Assembly: GCF_003441615.1 (NCBI RefSeq)
Contig: NZ_CP031842.1
Coordinates: forward strand, 372,001-436,000
Length of the DNA stretch: 64,000 bases
Direction of reading: 5' to 3'
Origin: Dechloromonas sp. HYN0024
GTDB lineage: Bacteria > Pseudomonadota > Gammaproteobacteria > Burkholderiales > Rhodocyclaceae
Below the pieces are notes generated by a model, which ran no database searches, was not told where the DNA came from, and saw only the letters and a program-made list of their open reading frames with translations. Of this stretch, positions 46,714 to 56,591 are shown piece after piece. A program made the translations under genes and the position numbers. The stretch's first letter is position 1; every line of letters begins with the position of its first letter.

Positions 46714-47301
46714 ATGCTGTTGCTCAACTCCCTTTGCCGTACGCTCTTCTGCCTGCTGACCCTGCTCGCAATGCCCGCCTTTTCGGCTGATGTGGCCGCG
46801 GCCCGTTTGTCGGCCGAAACGGTCGAAGTTGATTATCGCAATGGCACCTATTTTGCCCGTCTCGGTTTTTTTGTGGCCGCGTCGCCGGCCGTCGCCATCG
46901 AGGTGCTGACCGACTTCAATCATATGGCCGGGGTTGTTCCCAATCTTGAGTCAAGCCAGATCGTCTCGCGTCGGGACAACGTCTATGTGGTCAGGCAACG
47001 TGGCCGGGCGAGTTTTGGCCCCTTTTCCTTCCCCTTCGAGTCCGTGCGCCAGATCGAGGTGCATGCCGATGGGCGCATCCTCGCCCACGCCCTGAGCGGC
47101 ACAACCAAGTACATGCGCAGCGAGCTCAGGGTGCATTCGGTGACCGGCGGTGCCCATGTCGATTATCAGATCGAGATGGTGCCGGACCGATGGATTCCGT
47201 CCAGTCTCGGGGTGAATTTCATGGGGCATGAACTGGCCGAACAGTTTTCTGCCCTGATCGGCGAAATGGAACGCCGTCAGAATATGGCCAGGGTGCGCTG
47301 A
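46714..47301 (+). CDS. secreted START-like (SRPBCC) lipid-binding-fold protein
   Basis: The 195-residue exported protein has a signal peptide (to about residue 24, PAFSADVAA) and a polyketide-cyclase/START-like domain (FNHMAGVVPNLESSQIV, VRQIEVHADGRILAHALSGTT). This fold binds hydrophobic ligands, but the function of periplasmic members is unknown. The ATG at 46714 gives a standard signal peptide; the longer frame from 46657 adds a Cys-rich leader. It ends one base before the convergent dgkA stop. Confidence 0.72.
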   Translation: MLLLNSLCRTLFCLLTLLAMPAFSADVAAARLSAETVEVDYRNGTYFARLGFFVAASPAVAIEVLTDFNHMAGVVPNLESSQIVSRRDNVYVVRQRGRASFGPFSFPFESVRQIEVHADGRILAHALSGTTKYMRSELRVHSVTGGAHVDYQIEMVPDRWIPSSLGVNFMGHELAEQFSALIGEMERRQNMARVR

Positions 47302-47302
47302 G

Positions 47303-47677
47303 TCAGCGCCACAGCACGCAGAGCCAGATGGCGGCGGCGTTGAGCAGGCTGAGGAGGACAGCGGCGCTGCCCATGTCCTTGGCACGCTTGGCCAGTTCGT
47401 TCATTTCCGGCGAGGCCTTGTCGACAACCGCTTCGAGCGCCGAATTAAGGATTTCAACGAGCAGGATGAGCAGGATGCTGCCGATCAGCAAGGCGCGCTC
47501 CACCCCCGATTTTGCCAATAGCAGGGCGAGCGGAATGGTCACGGCAGCGAGCAGGATTTCCTCGCGGAAAGCCGCCTCATGCCGCCACGCCGCGTGGAGC
47601 CCATCGCGGGAATAAGCGAGGGCGTTGATCAGCCGGGTAATGCCTTTCTTGCCCTTGAAGTCGGCCGCGCCGCTCAC
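47303..47677 (-). CDS. dgkA: diacylglycerol kinase DgkA
   Basis: The 124-residue inner-membrane enzyme phosphorylates diacylglycerol from lipid-headgroup turnover. Three hydrophobic helices and the catalytic [12 protein letters not shown] segment match the prokaryotic DAGK family. The N terminus ([21 protein letters not shown]) is amphipathic, as in E. coli DgkA. Its start overlaps the uvrA stop by 4 bp, indicating co-translation. Confidence 0.95.
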   Translation of the reverse strand: MSGAADFKGKKGITRLINALAYSRDGLHAAWRHEAAFREEILLAAVTIPLALLLAKSGVERALLIGSILLILLVEILNSALEAVVDKASPEMNELAKRAKDMGSAAVLLSLLNAAAIWLCVLWR

Positions 47678-50499
47678 AGCTTTCTATCCAGCAGGGGCTT
47701 GAGAAAACGCCCGGTGTGGCTGGCCTTGCATTTGGCCACCTGTTCCGGTGTGCCGCTGACCAGAATGCGGCCGCCGCCGTCGCCGCCTTCCGGTCCGAGA
47801 TCGACGATCCAGTCGGCGGTCTTGATGACATCAAGGTTATGCTCGATGACGACGATGGTGTTGCCGTGTTCGGCCAGGCGTTGCAAGACGGCCAGGAGCA
47901 TTTCGATATCCTGGAAATGCAGGCCGGTGGTTGGTTCGTCGAGGATATACAGGGTCCGTCCGGTATCTCGCTTGGATAGTTCGAGGGCCAGCTTGACGCG
48001 CTGGGCTTCGCCGCCCGACAGCGTGGTCGCGCTCTGGCCGAGGGTGATGTAGCTGAGGCCGACATCGACGAGCGTTTGCAGCTTGCGGGCGATGACCGGC
48101 ACGGCATCGAAGAATTCCCGGGCCTGTTCGACCGTCATGCCGAGGATGTCATGGATGGTCTTGCCCTTGTACTGGACTTCCAGCGTCTCGCGGTTGTAGC
48201 GCTTGCCGTGGCAGACGTCGCAGGGGACATAGATGTCGGGCAGGAAGTGCATCTCGACCTTGATCATGCCGTCACCCTGACAGGCTTCGCAGCGGCCGCC
48301 CTTGACGTTGAAGCTGAAGCGGCCCGGCCCGTAGCCACGGACACGTGACTCCGGCACTTGCGAGAACAGTTCGCGGATCGGGGTCAGCAGGCCAGTGTAG
48401 GTCGCCGGGTTGGAGCGGGGGGTGCGGCCAATCGGCGCCTGATCAACGTTGATGACTTTGTCGAACAGGTCGAGGCCGACGATTTCCTGATACGGCGCCG
48501 GTTCGGTCGTTGATCCGTAAAGGTGACGGGCGGCGGCCGCGTAGAGCGTATCGTTGATCAGGGTCGACTTGCCTGAACCGGAGACGCCGGTGATGCAGGT
48601 CAGGAGGCCGCCGGGAATTTCCAGGGTGACGTCCTTGAGGTTGTTGCCGCAGGCACCGACCACCTTGAGTTGTTTGTTGGGGTCCGCCACGCGCCGGGTC
48701 TTGGGGGCCGAGATCGATTTACGGCCGGACAGGTAGTCGCCAGTCATCGACAGCGGGTTGGCGGTGACTTCCGCCGGCGTGCCCTGAGCGACGATAGCCC
48801 CGCCATGGACACCCGCGCCGGGGCCGATATCGACGACGTAATCGGCGGAACGGATGGCATCCTCGTCATGTTCGACGACCAGTACGGTATTGCCCATGTC
48901 GCGCAGGTTCTTGAGCGTTTGCAGCAGGCGGTCGTTGTCGCGCTGGTGGAGGCCGATGGACGGTTCGTCGAGGACGTACATGACGCCGGTCAGGCCGGAA
49001 CCGATCTGCGAAGCCAGACGAATGCGCTGCGCCTCACCGCCGGACAGGGTTTCGGCCGAACGCTCGAGGCAGAGATAATCGAGGCCGACATTGATCAGGA
49101 AACTGAGCCGGGCGGTGATCTCTTTCAGGATTTTGTCGGCGACCTGCGCCTTGTTGCCGGCCAGGGTCAGACAGTTGAAATAATTGCGCGTTTCGCCGAG
49201 CGGCTGGCGGCTGATTTCATGCAGTGTCTTTTCGCCGACGCGAACATGTCGCGCTTCGGTGCGCAGGCGGGTGCCGGCGCAGGTCGGGCAGGCCGAACTG
49301 CTGACGTATTTTGACAACTCCTCGCGCACCGCATTGGAGTCGCTGCCACGATAGCGCCGCTCGAGGTTGGGAATGATGCCCTCGAAACTATGGCTGCGGT
49401 CGAAGCGGGTGCCCTTCTCATTGAGGTAGCGGAAATTGATTTCCGTCTTGCCCGAGCCATAGAGGACCAGTTGGCGTTCGGCTTCAGTCAATTGCTCGAA
49501 GGGGGTGTCGACCGAGAAACCGTAATGGTCGGCCAGCGATTCGATGATCTGGAAGTAGAACTGGTTTTTCTTGTCCCAGCCACGAATCGCGCCAGCAGCC
49601 AGCGAGGCCGCCGGGTTGGTGACGACGCGTTTGGGATCGAAAAACTGGATGACACCGAGCCCGTCGCATTTCGGGCAGGCACCCATCGGGTTGTTGAAGG
49701 AAAAGAGGCGCGGTTCGAGTTCCTGCAGGGCGTAGGAACAGACCGGGCAGGCGAACTTGGCAGAGAACATGTGTTCCTTGCCATCCTCCATTTCGAGGGC
49801 GATGGCCCGGCCTTCGGCGTGGCGCAGCGCGGTCTCGAACGATTCGGCCAGGCGCTGGCGCATGTCATCGCGTACCTTGAGGCGGTCGACGACAACGTCC
49901 ACCGTGTGCTTCTGCGTCTTGTTCAGCTTCGGCACGGCATCGAGTTCATAAACGCTGCCGTCGACGCGAACGCGGGCGAAGCCTTGGGCACGTAGTTCGG
50001 CGAAGAGGTCGAGTTGTTCACCCTTGCGGTTAGCGACTACCGGGGCAAGGATCATTAATTTCGTTTCGGCAGGCAGGGCCAGTACCGAATCGACCATCTG
50101 CGATACCGTCTGCGCTTCGAGCGGCAGGTTGTGTTCCGGGCAGTAGGGGGTTCCGGCGCGGGCGAAGAGCAGGCGCAGGTAGTCGTGGATCTCGGTGACG
50201 GTGCCGACGGTCGATCGCGGATTGTGCGAGGTCGCCTTCTGCTCGATGGAAATGGCCGGACTCAGGCCTTCGATCAGGTCAACATCGGGCTTTTCCATCA
50301 ATTGCAGGAACTGCCGGGCATAGGCCGACAGCGATTCGACGTAACGGCGCTGGCCCTCGGCGTAAAGGGTGTCGAACGCCAGCGAGGATTTGCCCGAGCC
50401 GGACAGCCCGGTGATGACGATGAGCTGGTTGCGCGGCAGGTCGAGATTGATGTTCTTTAAATTATGGGTGCGCGCGCCGCGAATGCGGATGAATTCCAT
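47674..50499 (-). CDS. uvrA: excinuclease ABC subunit A
   Basis: The 941-residue DNA damage sensor of nucleotide excision repair has two ABC ATPase modules: Walker [10 protein letters not shown] (Lys37) and GVSGSGKST (near residue 640), each with a signature motif (LSGGEAQR) and Walker B. Zinc-binding cysteines are visible in [14 protein letters not shown] and CEACQGDG...CDVCHG. The length is the family standard. A LexA box lies 66 bp upstream of the start, so SOS induction is likely. dgkA is co-transcribed behind it. Confidence 0.98.
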   Translation of the reverse strand: MEFIRIRGARTHNLKNINLDLPRNQLIVITGLSGSGKSSLAFDTLYAEGQRRYVESLSAYARQFLQLMEKPDVDLIEGLSPAISIEQKATSHNPRSTVGTVTEIHDYLRLLFARAGTPYCPEHNLPLEAQTVSQMVDSVLALPAETKLMILAPVVANRKGEQLDLFAELRAQGFARVRVDGSVYELDAVPKLNKTQKHTVDVVVDRLKVRDDMRQRLAESFETALRHAEGRAIALEMEDGKEHMFSAKFACPVCSYALQELEPRLFSFNNPMGACPKCDGLGVIQFFDPKRVVTNPAASLAAGAIRGWDKKNQFYFQIIESLADHYGFSVDTPFEQLTEAERQLVLYGSGKTEINFRYLNEKGTRFDRSHSFEGIIPNLERRYRGSDSNAVREELSKYVSSSACPTCAGTRLRTEARHVRVGEKTLHEISRQPLGETRNYFNCLTLAGNKAQVADKILKEITARLSFLINVGLDYLCLERSAETLSGGEAQRIRLASQIGSGLTGVMYVLDEPSIGLHQRDNDRLLQTLKNLRDMGNTVLVVEHDEDAIRSADYVVDIGPGAGVHGGAIVAQGTPAEVTANPLSMTGDYLSGRKSISAPKTRRVADPNKQLKVVGACGNNLKDVTLEIPGGLLTCITGVSGSGKSTLINDTLYAAAARHLYGSTTEPAPYQEIVGLDLFDKVINVDQAPIGRTPRSNPATYTGLLTPIRELFSQVPESRVRGYGPGRFSFNVKGGRCEACQGDGMIKVEMHFLPDIYVPCDVCHGKRYNRETLEVQYKGKTIHDILGMTVEQAREFFDAVPVIARKLQTLVDVGLSYITLGQSATTLSGGEAQRVKLALELSKRDTGRTLYILDEPTTGLHFQDIEMLLAVLQRLAEHGNTIVVIEHNLDVIKTADWIVDLGPEGGDGGGRILVSGTPEQVAKCKASHTGRFLKPLLDRKL

Positions 50500-50564
50500 C
50501 GCTGTGGCCGGAGGATTGGGGAGGTGGAAACTATACTCAAAAGCCGGCCCTTGTACAGCACTGG

Positions 50565-50580
50565 CTGGATAAAAAAACAG
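50565..50580 (-). promoter_or_regulatory. LexA (SOS) box of uvrA
   Basis: CTGGATAAAAAAACAG (minus-strand form CTGTTTTTTTATCCAG) has the CTG-N10-CAG layout of the proteobacterial LexA operator, 66-81 bp upstream of the uvrA start. A TATAGT -10 candidate lies downstream on the minus strand. Confidence 0.7.
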
Positions 50581-50610
50581 TATTTGTTGTGCACCAATCC
50601 TGGCGGCGAT

Positions 50611-51168
50611 CTATGGCGCGCCGCGCTCGAAGATTTCCTGCTCGATCAGCCAGCGGCCGTTGATCTGGCGAAGTTGCCACTGCTTGGTGCCGATTTCGGA
50701 CAGTTCGCCGTCTTCGAAGTGTTGCGAAAAGCTGACTACGGCCCGCCCGTCGCTCTCGAGTTCGATGTTCGGCTGGCCGAAACGGAGGACTGCCTGGTCG
50801 GTTTTTCCCTGCACCATGCGCAGGCGTCGCGTCTGCCAGCGTAGTGCCGGGGTGCCACTGCCCGAAAAGGCGGCGGCATAGTGCGTCAGGTAGGCATCGA
50901 AATTACGCATCATCCAGGCCTCATGCCAATGCTCGAAGAGCGTGAGTAATTCTTTTTCCGGGCTGACATGGCGTGGCTCGACGAGGCGTGAGGCAAGTAG
51001 TGGGCTGCGCCTTGCCGGTTCTTCAAGGTCGTGGAGGGCGGCTGGCGGGGGCGGTATGTCAAGGCGCGAGCTTCCCCGCCAACTGGCGCAGCCAGCTAGC
51101 GACAGTCCGATAACGAGCAGGGTCAGGCCGAGGTGGGGCCGGCAGGATAAAACGCTAAAGTCTGGCAT
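50611..51168 (-). CDS. lipoprotein with NTF2/SnoaL-like domain
   Basis: The 185-residue protein has a lipobox at LSLAGC (Cys27) and a Pro-rich segment, then a SnoaL/NTF2-like alpha+beta fold (WHEAWMMRNFDAYLTHYAAAF, with a final QLRQINGRWLIEQEIF). Similar domains occur at the C terminus of some L,D-transpeptidase-associated proteins (Cds6-like). A ligand or catalytic role cannot be assigned. It is the gene before uvrA on the same strand, 111 bp apart. Confidence 0.7.
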   Translation of the reverse strand: MPDFSVLSCRPHLGLTLLVIGLSLAGCASWRGSSRLDIPPPPAALHDLEEPARRSPLLASRLVEPRHVSPEKELLTLFEHWHEAWMMRNFDAYLTHYAAAFSGSGTPALRWQTRRLRMVQGKTDQAVLRFGQPNIELESDGRAVVSFSQHFEDGELSEIGTKQWQLRQINGRWLIEQEIFERGAP

Positions 51169-51335
51169 TATGACAAATGGGTAATTAGGCCCCGGCAGTG
51201 TAGCTCAGTTCGTCAGGGTTTTGATCCTTGTCCGAGGGCAAGTGAGGTTTGGGCTGGGGGTTCCGGGGGGCGCTGGCACACCGTCTGCCGCGCTGTCGGA
51301 TGGCGCAAACCTGCTAATATTCCTTTTCCGCTGCG

Positions 51336-52574
51336 ATGCAACAATTACAAAAGACCATGTCACCCCCAACTGACCGCATGAGCCCCGAGGAACGCCGCGC
51401 CGGCGCCTCCCTCGCTTCCATCTTCGCCCTCCGCATGCTCGGGCTTTTTCTCATCCTGCCGGTGTTCTCGGTCTATGCGAAAACCTTGCCCGGGGGCGAT
51501 AACCTTGCCCTGGTCGGCTTCGCGCTGGGTGCCTATGGCCTGACCCAGGCGGTGTTCCAGATTCCCTATGGCATCGCCTCGGATATTTTCGGGCGCAAGC
51601 AGGTCATTGTCGTCGGCCTGCTCATCTTCGCGCTGGGCAGTTTTGTCGCCGCCTGGGCACCGGACATGACATGGATCATCGTGGGCCGCGTCCTCCAGGG
51701 AGCCGGGGCAATCTCGGCGGCGGTGACGGCACTGGCGGCTGATCTGACGCGTGAGGAGCACCGGACCAAGGTGATGGCGATGATCGGCTCGTCAATTGGT
51801 CTGGTCTTTGCCCTGTCGCTGGTCGGTGCCCCGATTCTTTATGGCTGGATCGGCATGGCCGGGCTATTCATCATGACCGGCATTCTGGCGCTGGCTGCCA
51901 TCATCCTGCTGCTCAAGGCGGTACCCCCGGCACCGCCGCCGCATGGTCATGCCAAGCTGCCGCTGCGTCAGGTGGTGCTCGATCCCGATCTGATCCGCCT
52001 CAATGTCGGTATTTTTGTCCTCCACATGGTGCAGATGGCCATGTTCGTCGTCCTGCCCCATGCGCTGGTCAACCACGGCGGGCTGGAAGCGGCAGCGCAC
52101 TGGCAGGTTTATCTGCCGGCCGTGCTCTTTTCCTTCGCCATCATGGTTCCGGCCATTATTGCCGCCGAGCGCAAGGACAAGATGCGGCCTATTTTCCTGG
52201 CCGCCGTTGGGCTACTCGTCGTCGTCCAGTCCGGCCTGCTGATCTACAGTGAAAGTCTGTGGGCCCTGGCCCTCTGGCTCACCCTGTTTTTTGTCGCCTT
52301 CAACGTCCTCGAGGCCACGCTGCCTTCGCTCGTTTCGCGTACCGCCCCGCCCAGCGCCAAGGGCGCTGCCCTCGGGGTGTACAACACGACCCAGGCGCTT
52401 GGCCTGTTTATCGGTGGTGCAGCGGGTGGCTATATTGCGCAGCATTTCGGCGATAATGCGGTATTTGCTGCATGCACCGGGCTGGTTCTGGTCTGGCTGG
52501 TGGTGGCGAACTCAATGAATTTTCCGCAACGGCGTGTGACCGCCGCGGCGACACAATCTGTTCAGGAGACATAA
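51336..52574 (+). CDS. MFS transporter (YajR-like)
   Basis: The 412-residue protein has 12 predicted helices of the major facilitator superfamily. It carries the conserved loop [14 protein letters not shown] (motif A) and the helix 4/5 region [14 protein letters not shown] (motif B/C-like), as in the YajR drug/sugar-efflux group, but lacks the C-terminal YAM domain of E. coli YajR. The start is uncertain between the ATGs at 51336, 51357 and 51378; none has a good ribosome site. It is 2 bp upstream of ssb and probably in one transcript. Confidence 0.87.
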   Translation: MQQLQKTMSPPTDRMSPEERRAGASLASIFALRMLGLFLILPVFSVYAKTLPGGDNLALVGFALGAYGLTQAVFQIPYGIASDIFGRKQVIVVGLLIFALGSFVAAWAPDMTWIIVGRVLQGAGAISAAVTALAADLTREEHRTKVMAMIGSSIGLVFALSLVGAPILYGWIGMAGLFIMTGILALAAIILLLKAVPPAPPPHGHAKLPLRQVVLDPDLIRLNVGIFVLHMVQMAMFVVLPHALVNHGGLEAAAHWQVYLPAVLFSFAIMVPAIIAAERKDKMRPIFLAAVGLLVVVQSGLLIYSESLWALALWLTLFFVAFNVLEATLPSLVSRTAPPSAKGAALGVYNTTQALGLFIGGAAGGYIAQHFGDNAVFAACTGLVLVWLVVANSMNFPQRRVTAAATQSVQET

Positions 52575-52576
52575 CA

Positions 52577-53038
52577 ATGGCATCGGTAAACAAGGTGATT
52601 CTCGTCGGCAATCTGGGCAAGGATCCGGAAGTCCGCTACACCGCCAGCGGCGAGGCAATGTGCAACTTCAGCCTGGCGACGACGGATAGCTGGAAGGACA
52701 AGGCCACTGGCGAGAAGAAAGAACTGACCGAATGGCATCGTGTGTCTTTCTTTGGCAAGCTGGCGGAAATCGCCGGCCAGTATCTGAAGAAGGGTTCGCA
52801 GGTCTACGTTGAAGGCAGCCTGCGCACGCGCAAGTGGACCGACAAGGAAGGCCAGGAACGTTACACCACGGAAATCCGTGGCGACGAAATGAAGATGCTT
52901 GGCTCGCGCCAGGGGATGGGCGCACCGGCTGGCGGTGGCGGCGGTTATGACAGCGAGCCGACCGATTACTCGCCGGCCCCGGCCAAGAACAAGCCGAAGC
53001 CCTCGTTTGACGATCTCGGCGACGATATTCCGTTCTGA
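52577..53038 (+). CDS. ssb: single-stranded DNA-binding protein
   Basis: The 153-residue tetrameric SSB has an OB-fold (residues 1-110: [41 protein letters not shown]) and a Gly-rich linker ending in the acidic tip DDIPF that binds partner proteins. The ATG at 52577, behind CAGGAG, is the family start. uvrA and ssb neighbourhood is conserved in many proteobacteria. Confidence 0.98.
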   Translation: MASVNKVILVGNLGKDPEVRYTASGEAMCNFSLATTDSWKDKATGEKKELTEWHRVSFFGKLAEIAGQYLKKGSQVYVEGSLRTRKWTDKEGQERYTTEIRGDEMKMLGSRQGMGAPAGGGGGYDSEPTDYSPAPAKNKPKPSFDDLGDDIPF

Positions 53039-53103
53039 CAGTGGTATTGCATGCGCCGCCCAGCTTACGCGGCGCGACTTCTTTTCACCTGAGGTAAAAG
53101 AGC

Positions 53104-53952
53104 ATGGCCAGCGCCGTCACCTTCAAGATTCTCGAAGACATCGCCCGCGATCTTTCCGGCAATGAAATCACTTTTCCGACCTTCCTCGACATTACCTTCC
53201 AGGTGCGCGCTGCGCTGAAGGACCCGAATCTCAATGTCGAGCAGTTGTCGAAGCTGGTTGGCGCCGAGCCACTGATGAGCGCCAAGATCATCCGCATGGC
53301 CAACTCGGTGGCGATGAACCCGAGCGGTCGCGAGATCGCCGACGTGAAGAGCGCCATTGTCCGTGTCGGCATGGAGGCGGTGCGTACGGTGTCATTTGCC
53401 GTGGCCATGGAGCAGTTGCTCAAGTCGAAGCAGATGCAGCCCTTCGAGAATCTGTCCCATATGCTCTGGGAACATACCTCGCACGTCGCCGCCCTGTGCC
53501 GCGTACTGGCTCGCAAGATGGCCAAGATCAACGGTGACGAGGCGATGTTTGCCGGTCTGGTGCACGATCTCGGCGTTTTCTACCTGATGTCGCGGGCCGC
53601 CAATTTCCCCGAGTTGACCAACGACAAGGTTGAATTGCATGGTCTTCTGGTCGGCTGGCACGACAACATCGGTCACGCCCTGCTCTCGGCAATGGGCTTG
53701 CCGGAATCAGTACTCGAGGCGGTCAGGGATCACGAGACCGAGCGCGAAGTCAAGGCTATCGACAACCTCTCCAATGTGCTCTACATCGCCAACAAGATCG
53801 CCAATCGAACGTCCAGCTGGCGCGATGCCGAACTGGATGGCGAGATCGATACCTCGATGCTCGACACCTTGTTTGATGCCGAGACGCTGGCCGAGATCAT
53901 CGAAGAGTCGGAAGAAGAAGTTCATTCGCTGAAGGCGGCACTCGGGGGCTAA
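53104..53952 (+). CDS. HDOD-domain signalling protein
   Basis: The 282-residue protein is made almost entirely of an HDOD domain (about residues 25-225: VEQLSKLVGAEPLMSAKIIRMANS, GLVHDLGVFYLM, GLPESVLEAVRDHE), related to HD phosphodiesterases but usually without the full metal site. Such proteins act in cyclic-di-GMP and motility regulation. The C terminus is acidic. A GAGGTAAAAG ribosome site precedes the ATG. Function is not predictable beyond signalling. Confidence 0.83.
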   Translation: MASAVTFKILEDIARDLSGNEITFPTFLDITFQVRAALKDPNLNVEQLSKLVGAEPLMSAKIIRMANSVAMNPSGREIADVKSAIVRVGMEAVRTVSFAVAMEQLLKSKQMQPFENLSHMLWEHTSHVAALCRVLARKMAKINGDEAMFAGLVHDLGVFYLMSRAANFPELTNDKVELHGLLVGWHDNIGHALLSAMGLPESVLEAVRDHETEREVKAIDNLSNVLYIANKIANRTSSWRDAELDGEIDTSMLDTLFDAETLAEIIEESEEEVHSLKAALGG

Positions 53953-54011
53953 CCCCGACTATTTGAAGTGGCCCGCTCGAAAGGCCACCGGATCGACAGG
54001 GAGCAGTGAAG

Positions 54012-55904
54012 ATGAGCAGTCACCAAGCGACAGGGGATGGTTCCGGCCAGCGTTTTGCCGCCCTGGCCTTGGCCGCCCTCGGCGTGGTTTATGGTGATAT
54101 CGGCACCAGCCCCTTGTATGCGGTCAAGGAGGTGTTTGCCGGCAATCATCCGATTCCGGCCACCATTGGCAATATCTACGGCAGCCTGTCGCTCTTCTTC
54201 TGGGCGCTCATCATTGTCGTGTCGATCAAGTACGTCAGCTTCATCATGCGCGCCGACAACCGTGGCGAGGGGGGCATCATGGCGCTTATCGCGCTGGCCC
54301 TGCATACGGCGCAAGACAAGCCACGACAAACCAAGCTGATCATGATCTTCGGCGTCCTCGGGGCCGCCATGTTCTACGGTGACGGCATGGTCACCCCGGC
54401 CATTTCTGTACTGTCGGCCGTCGAGGGGCTGGAGATCATCACGCCGGCCTTCAAATCCTTTGTCATTCCGATCACCATGGTCGTGCTCTTCGTGCTGTTC
54501 TTCGTGCAACGGCGGGGCACGGCGCTGGTCGGCGCCTTTTTTGGCCCGGTCATGCTGCTCTGGTTCGCCGTGCTGGCTCTTCTCGGCTTGCACAACATCA
54601 TCGAGCATCCGGCCATCCTGTTGGCGATCAACCCGATTTACGGGGTCGAATTTCTCCTCGACAACAAGGCGATGTCGCTGGTCGCCATGGGTAATGTGGT
54701 ACTCGCTGTGACCGGGGCCGAGGCGCTCTATGCCGATATGGGCCATTTTGGTCGCAAGCCGATTTCCCGTGCCTGGTTCTTTTTTGTTCTGCCGGCGCTG
54801 GTGCTCAATTACTTTGGCCAGGGTGCACTGATCCTGGTAGACCCGGAGGCGGCCAAGAATCCCTTCTTCCTGTCGGCCCCTGAGTGGGCGTTGATTCCCC
54901 TCGTTGCGCTGGCCACCGTGGCTACCGTCATCGCCTCGCAGGCGGTCATCTCGGGCGCCTTCTCGGTGACCCGGCAGGCCATGCAGCTCGGTTTTGTGCC
55001 GCGCATGGAGGTGCAACATACCTCTGACCGGGAGCAGGGCCAGATCTACCTGCCGGCGGTCAACTGGGGCCTGATGGTCGCCGTGATGATCCTTGTCCTC
55101 GGGTTCAAGTCGTCGAATAATCTGGCCGCCGCCTACGGCATTGCGGTGACTGGCGACATGGTGATCACCTCGATTCTCGCCACGGTGGTTGTTGCCAAGG
55201 TCTGGAAATGGGGCTGGGTCAAGGCCGGTCTGGTCTTCGCCTGTTTCCTCTCGGTTGAACTCGTCTTTCTCGCCGCCAATATCCTCAAGATTCCCGATGG
55301 CGGGTGGTTCCCGCTGATCGCCGGGATGGGCGTCTTCATCCTGATGATGACCTGGAAGCGGGGTCGCCAGTTGCTCTCCGAGCGACTCAAGGGCGAGCGT
55401 CTCGAATTGTCGATGTTCCTCGACTCACTCGGTTCGTCGATGCCGACCCGGGTCGCCGGGACTTCCGTCTTTCTCAATGCCGATCCGAAGGGCGTGCCGC
55501 ATGCCCTGCTCCACAACCTGATGCACAACAAGGTGCTGCACGAACGCGTCGTGCTGCTTTCGGTACAGTTCTTCGATGTCCCTTATGTGCCCGATATCGA
55601 CCGGGTCGAAGTGCGCCAGCTCAAGGAGAATTTCTGGAGCGTCATCGTCCAGTACGGATTCAAGGATGACCCCAATGTGCCGGCGGCACTGGCCTTGTGC
55701 GCCGATGCCGGGCTCGAGTTCAGCGCGCTCGAAACCTCGTATTTCATCGGTCGCGAAACCTTGATTCCGCGTCTCGGTTCGGAAATGGCCTTCTGGCGTG
55801 AAAAGCTATTCATCGCCATGTTCCGCAATGCCGGATCGGCCACGGCCTTCTTCAAGATTCCGAGTAACCGGGTGGTCGAACTGGGAACGCAAGTGGTTCT
55901 TTAG
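54012..55904 (+). CDS. kup: low-affinity potassium uptake protein Kup
   Basis: The 630-residue K+/H+ symporter of the KUP family has about 12 helices and the canonical start ALAALGVVYGDIGTSPLYA, with YGDGMVTPAISVLSA and a cytoplasmic C-terminal domain of roughly 170 residues. The ATG at 54012 is preferred over an upstream GTG (54006), as AGGGAG is correctly spaced for it. It is convergent with the heptose adenylyltransferase gene. Confidence 0.95.
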   Translation: MSSHQATGDGSGQRFAALALAALGVVYGDIGTSPLYAVKEVFAGNHPIPATIGNIYGSLSLFFWALIIVVSIKYVSFIMRADNRGEGGIMALIALALHTAQDKPRQTKLIMIFGVLGAAMFYGDGMVTPAISVLSAVEGLEIITPAFKSFVIPITMVVLFVLFFVQRRGTALVGAFFGPVMLLWFAVLALLGLHNIIEHPAILLAINPIYGVEFLLDNKAMSLVAMGNVVLAVTGAEALYADMGHFGRKPISRAWFFFVLPALVLNYFGQGALILVDPEAAKNPFFLSAPEWALIPLVALATVATVIASQAVISGAFSVTRQAMQLGFVPRMEVQHTSDREQGQIYLPAVNWGLMVAVMILVLGFKSSNNLAAAYGIAVTGDMVITSILATVVVAKVWKWGWVKAGLVFACFLSVELVFLAANILKIPDGGWFPLIAGMGVFILMMTWKRGRQLLSERLKGERLELSMFLDSLGSSMPTRVAGTSVFLNADPKGVPHALLHNLMHNKVLHERVVLLSVQFFDVPYVPDIDRVEVRQLKENFWSVIVQYGFKDDPNVPAALALCADAGLEFSALETSYFIGRETLIPRLGSEMAFWREKLFIAMFRNAGSATAFFKIPSNRVVELGTQVVL

Positions 55905-55916
55905 CCCCTGGCTTTC

Positions 55917-55949
55917 AGGATCGAGTAAAGGCGGCGCTTGGCCGATCCT
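55917..55949 (+). terminator. weak hairpin between convergent kup and hldC
   Basis: AGGATCG (55917-55923) and CGATCCT (55943-55949) form 7-bp arms with a 19-base loop. There is no clean T run; it may act with the converging transcription. Confidence 0.35.
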
Positions 55950-55959
55950 TGATTCAGCC

Positions 55960-56448
55960 CTAAAGCCGGCGGATTTTTTCGAGCAGGGCGGTTGTTGATT
56001 TCTGGTGAATGAACGGGATCGAATGAACGGTGCCGCCCCAGCCGCGCACTTCGTTGCAGCCGACAATCTTGTCTACCGGCCAATCGCCGCCTTTGACCAG
56101 CATTTCGGGCCGGCATTCGAGGATGCGCTGCAACGGGGTATCCTCATCGAACCAGGTAACCAGCGAGACACATTCGAGGGCAGCCATGACGGCCAGCCGG
56201 TCGGCCAGCGCATTGACCGGCCGGTCGTCACCCTTGCCCAAACGCTTCACTGAGGCATCGGTGTTGAGCGCCACAATCATCGTTGTGCCGAGCGCCGCCG
56301 CCTGGGCCAGATAGGTCACATGGCCACGGTGCAGGATGTCGAAGCAGCCATTGGTGAAGACCAGCGGCCGGGCGAGTTGAGCGGCGCGGGTGGCTAACTG
56401 GTCGGGCGGACAGATTTTCGCTTCAAAAGCGGGGGCGGCGTAGGTCAT
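55960..56448 (-). CDS. rfaE2: D-glycero-beta-D-manno-heptose 1-phosphate adenylyltransferase (HldE C-terminal type)
   Basis: The 162-residue nucleotidyltransferase adds AMP to heptose-1-phosphate to make ADP-heptose for lipopolysaccharide core. The HxGH motif (His40 to His43 in FDILHRGH) and the KGGDWPVDKIVG region are typical. The sugar-kinase half of a fused HldE is absent, as in many betaproteobacteria with a separate rfaE1. Together with the SIS-domain gene at 62612 it would serve the same heptose pathway if that gene is gmhA. Confidence 0.95.
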   Translation of the reverse strand: MTYAAPAFEAKICPPDQLATRAAQLARPLVFTNGCFDILHRGHVTYLAQAAALGTTMIVALNTDASVKRLGKGDDRPVNALADRLAVMAALECVSLVTWFDEDTPLQRILECRPEMLVKGGDWPVDKIVGCNEVRGWGGTVHSIPFIHQKSTTALLEKIRRL

Positions 56449-56591
56449 GGCGAGTCGGTCGATGGAGAACAGGGTGCCATTTTAGTGCCAGTTGGCCGAT
56501 GCTGCCGGACTGTCATTCGGATCGCCTGTCATTGCCTTGTAACATCGGCTGGCTAGTGTGCCAGCCACCGCATCGCTACCACGGAATTCAA

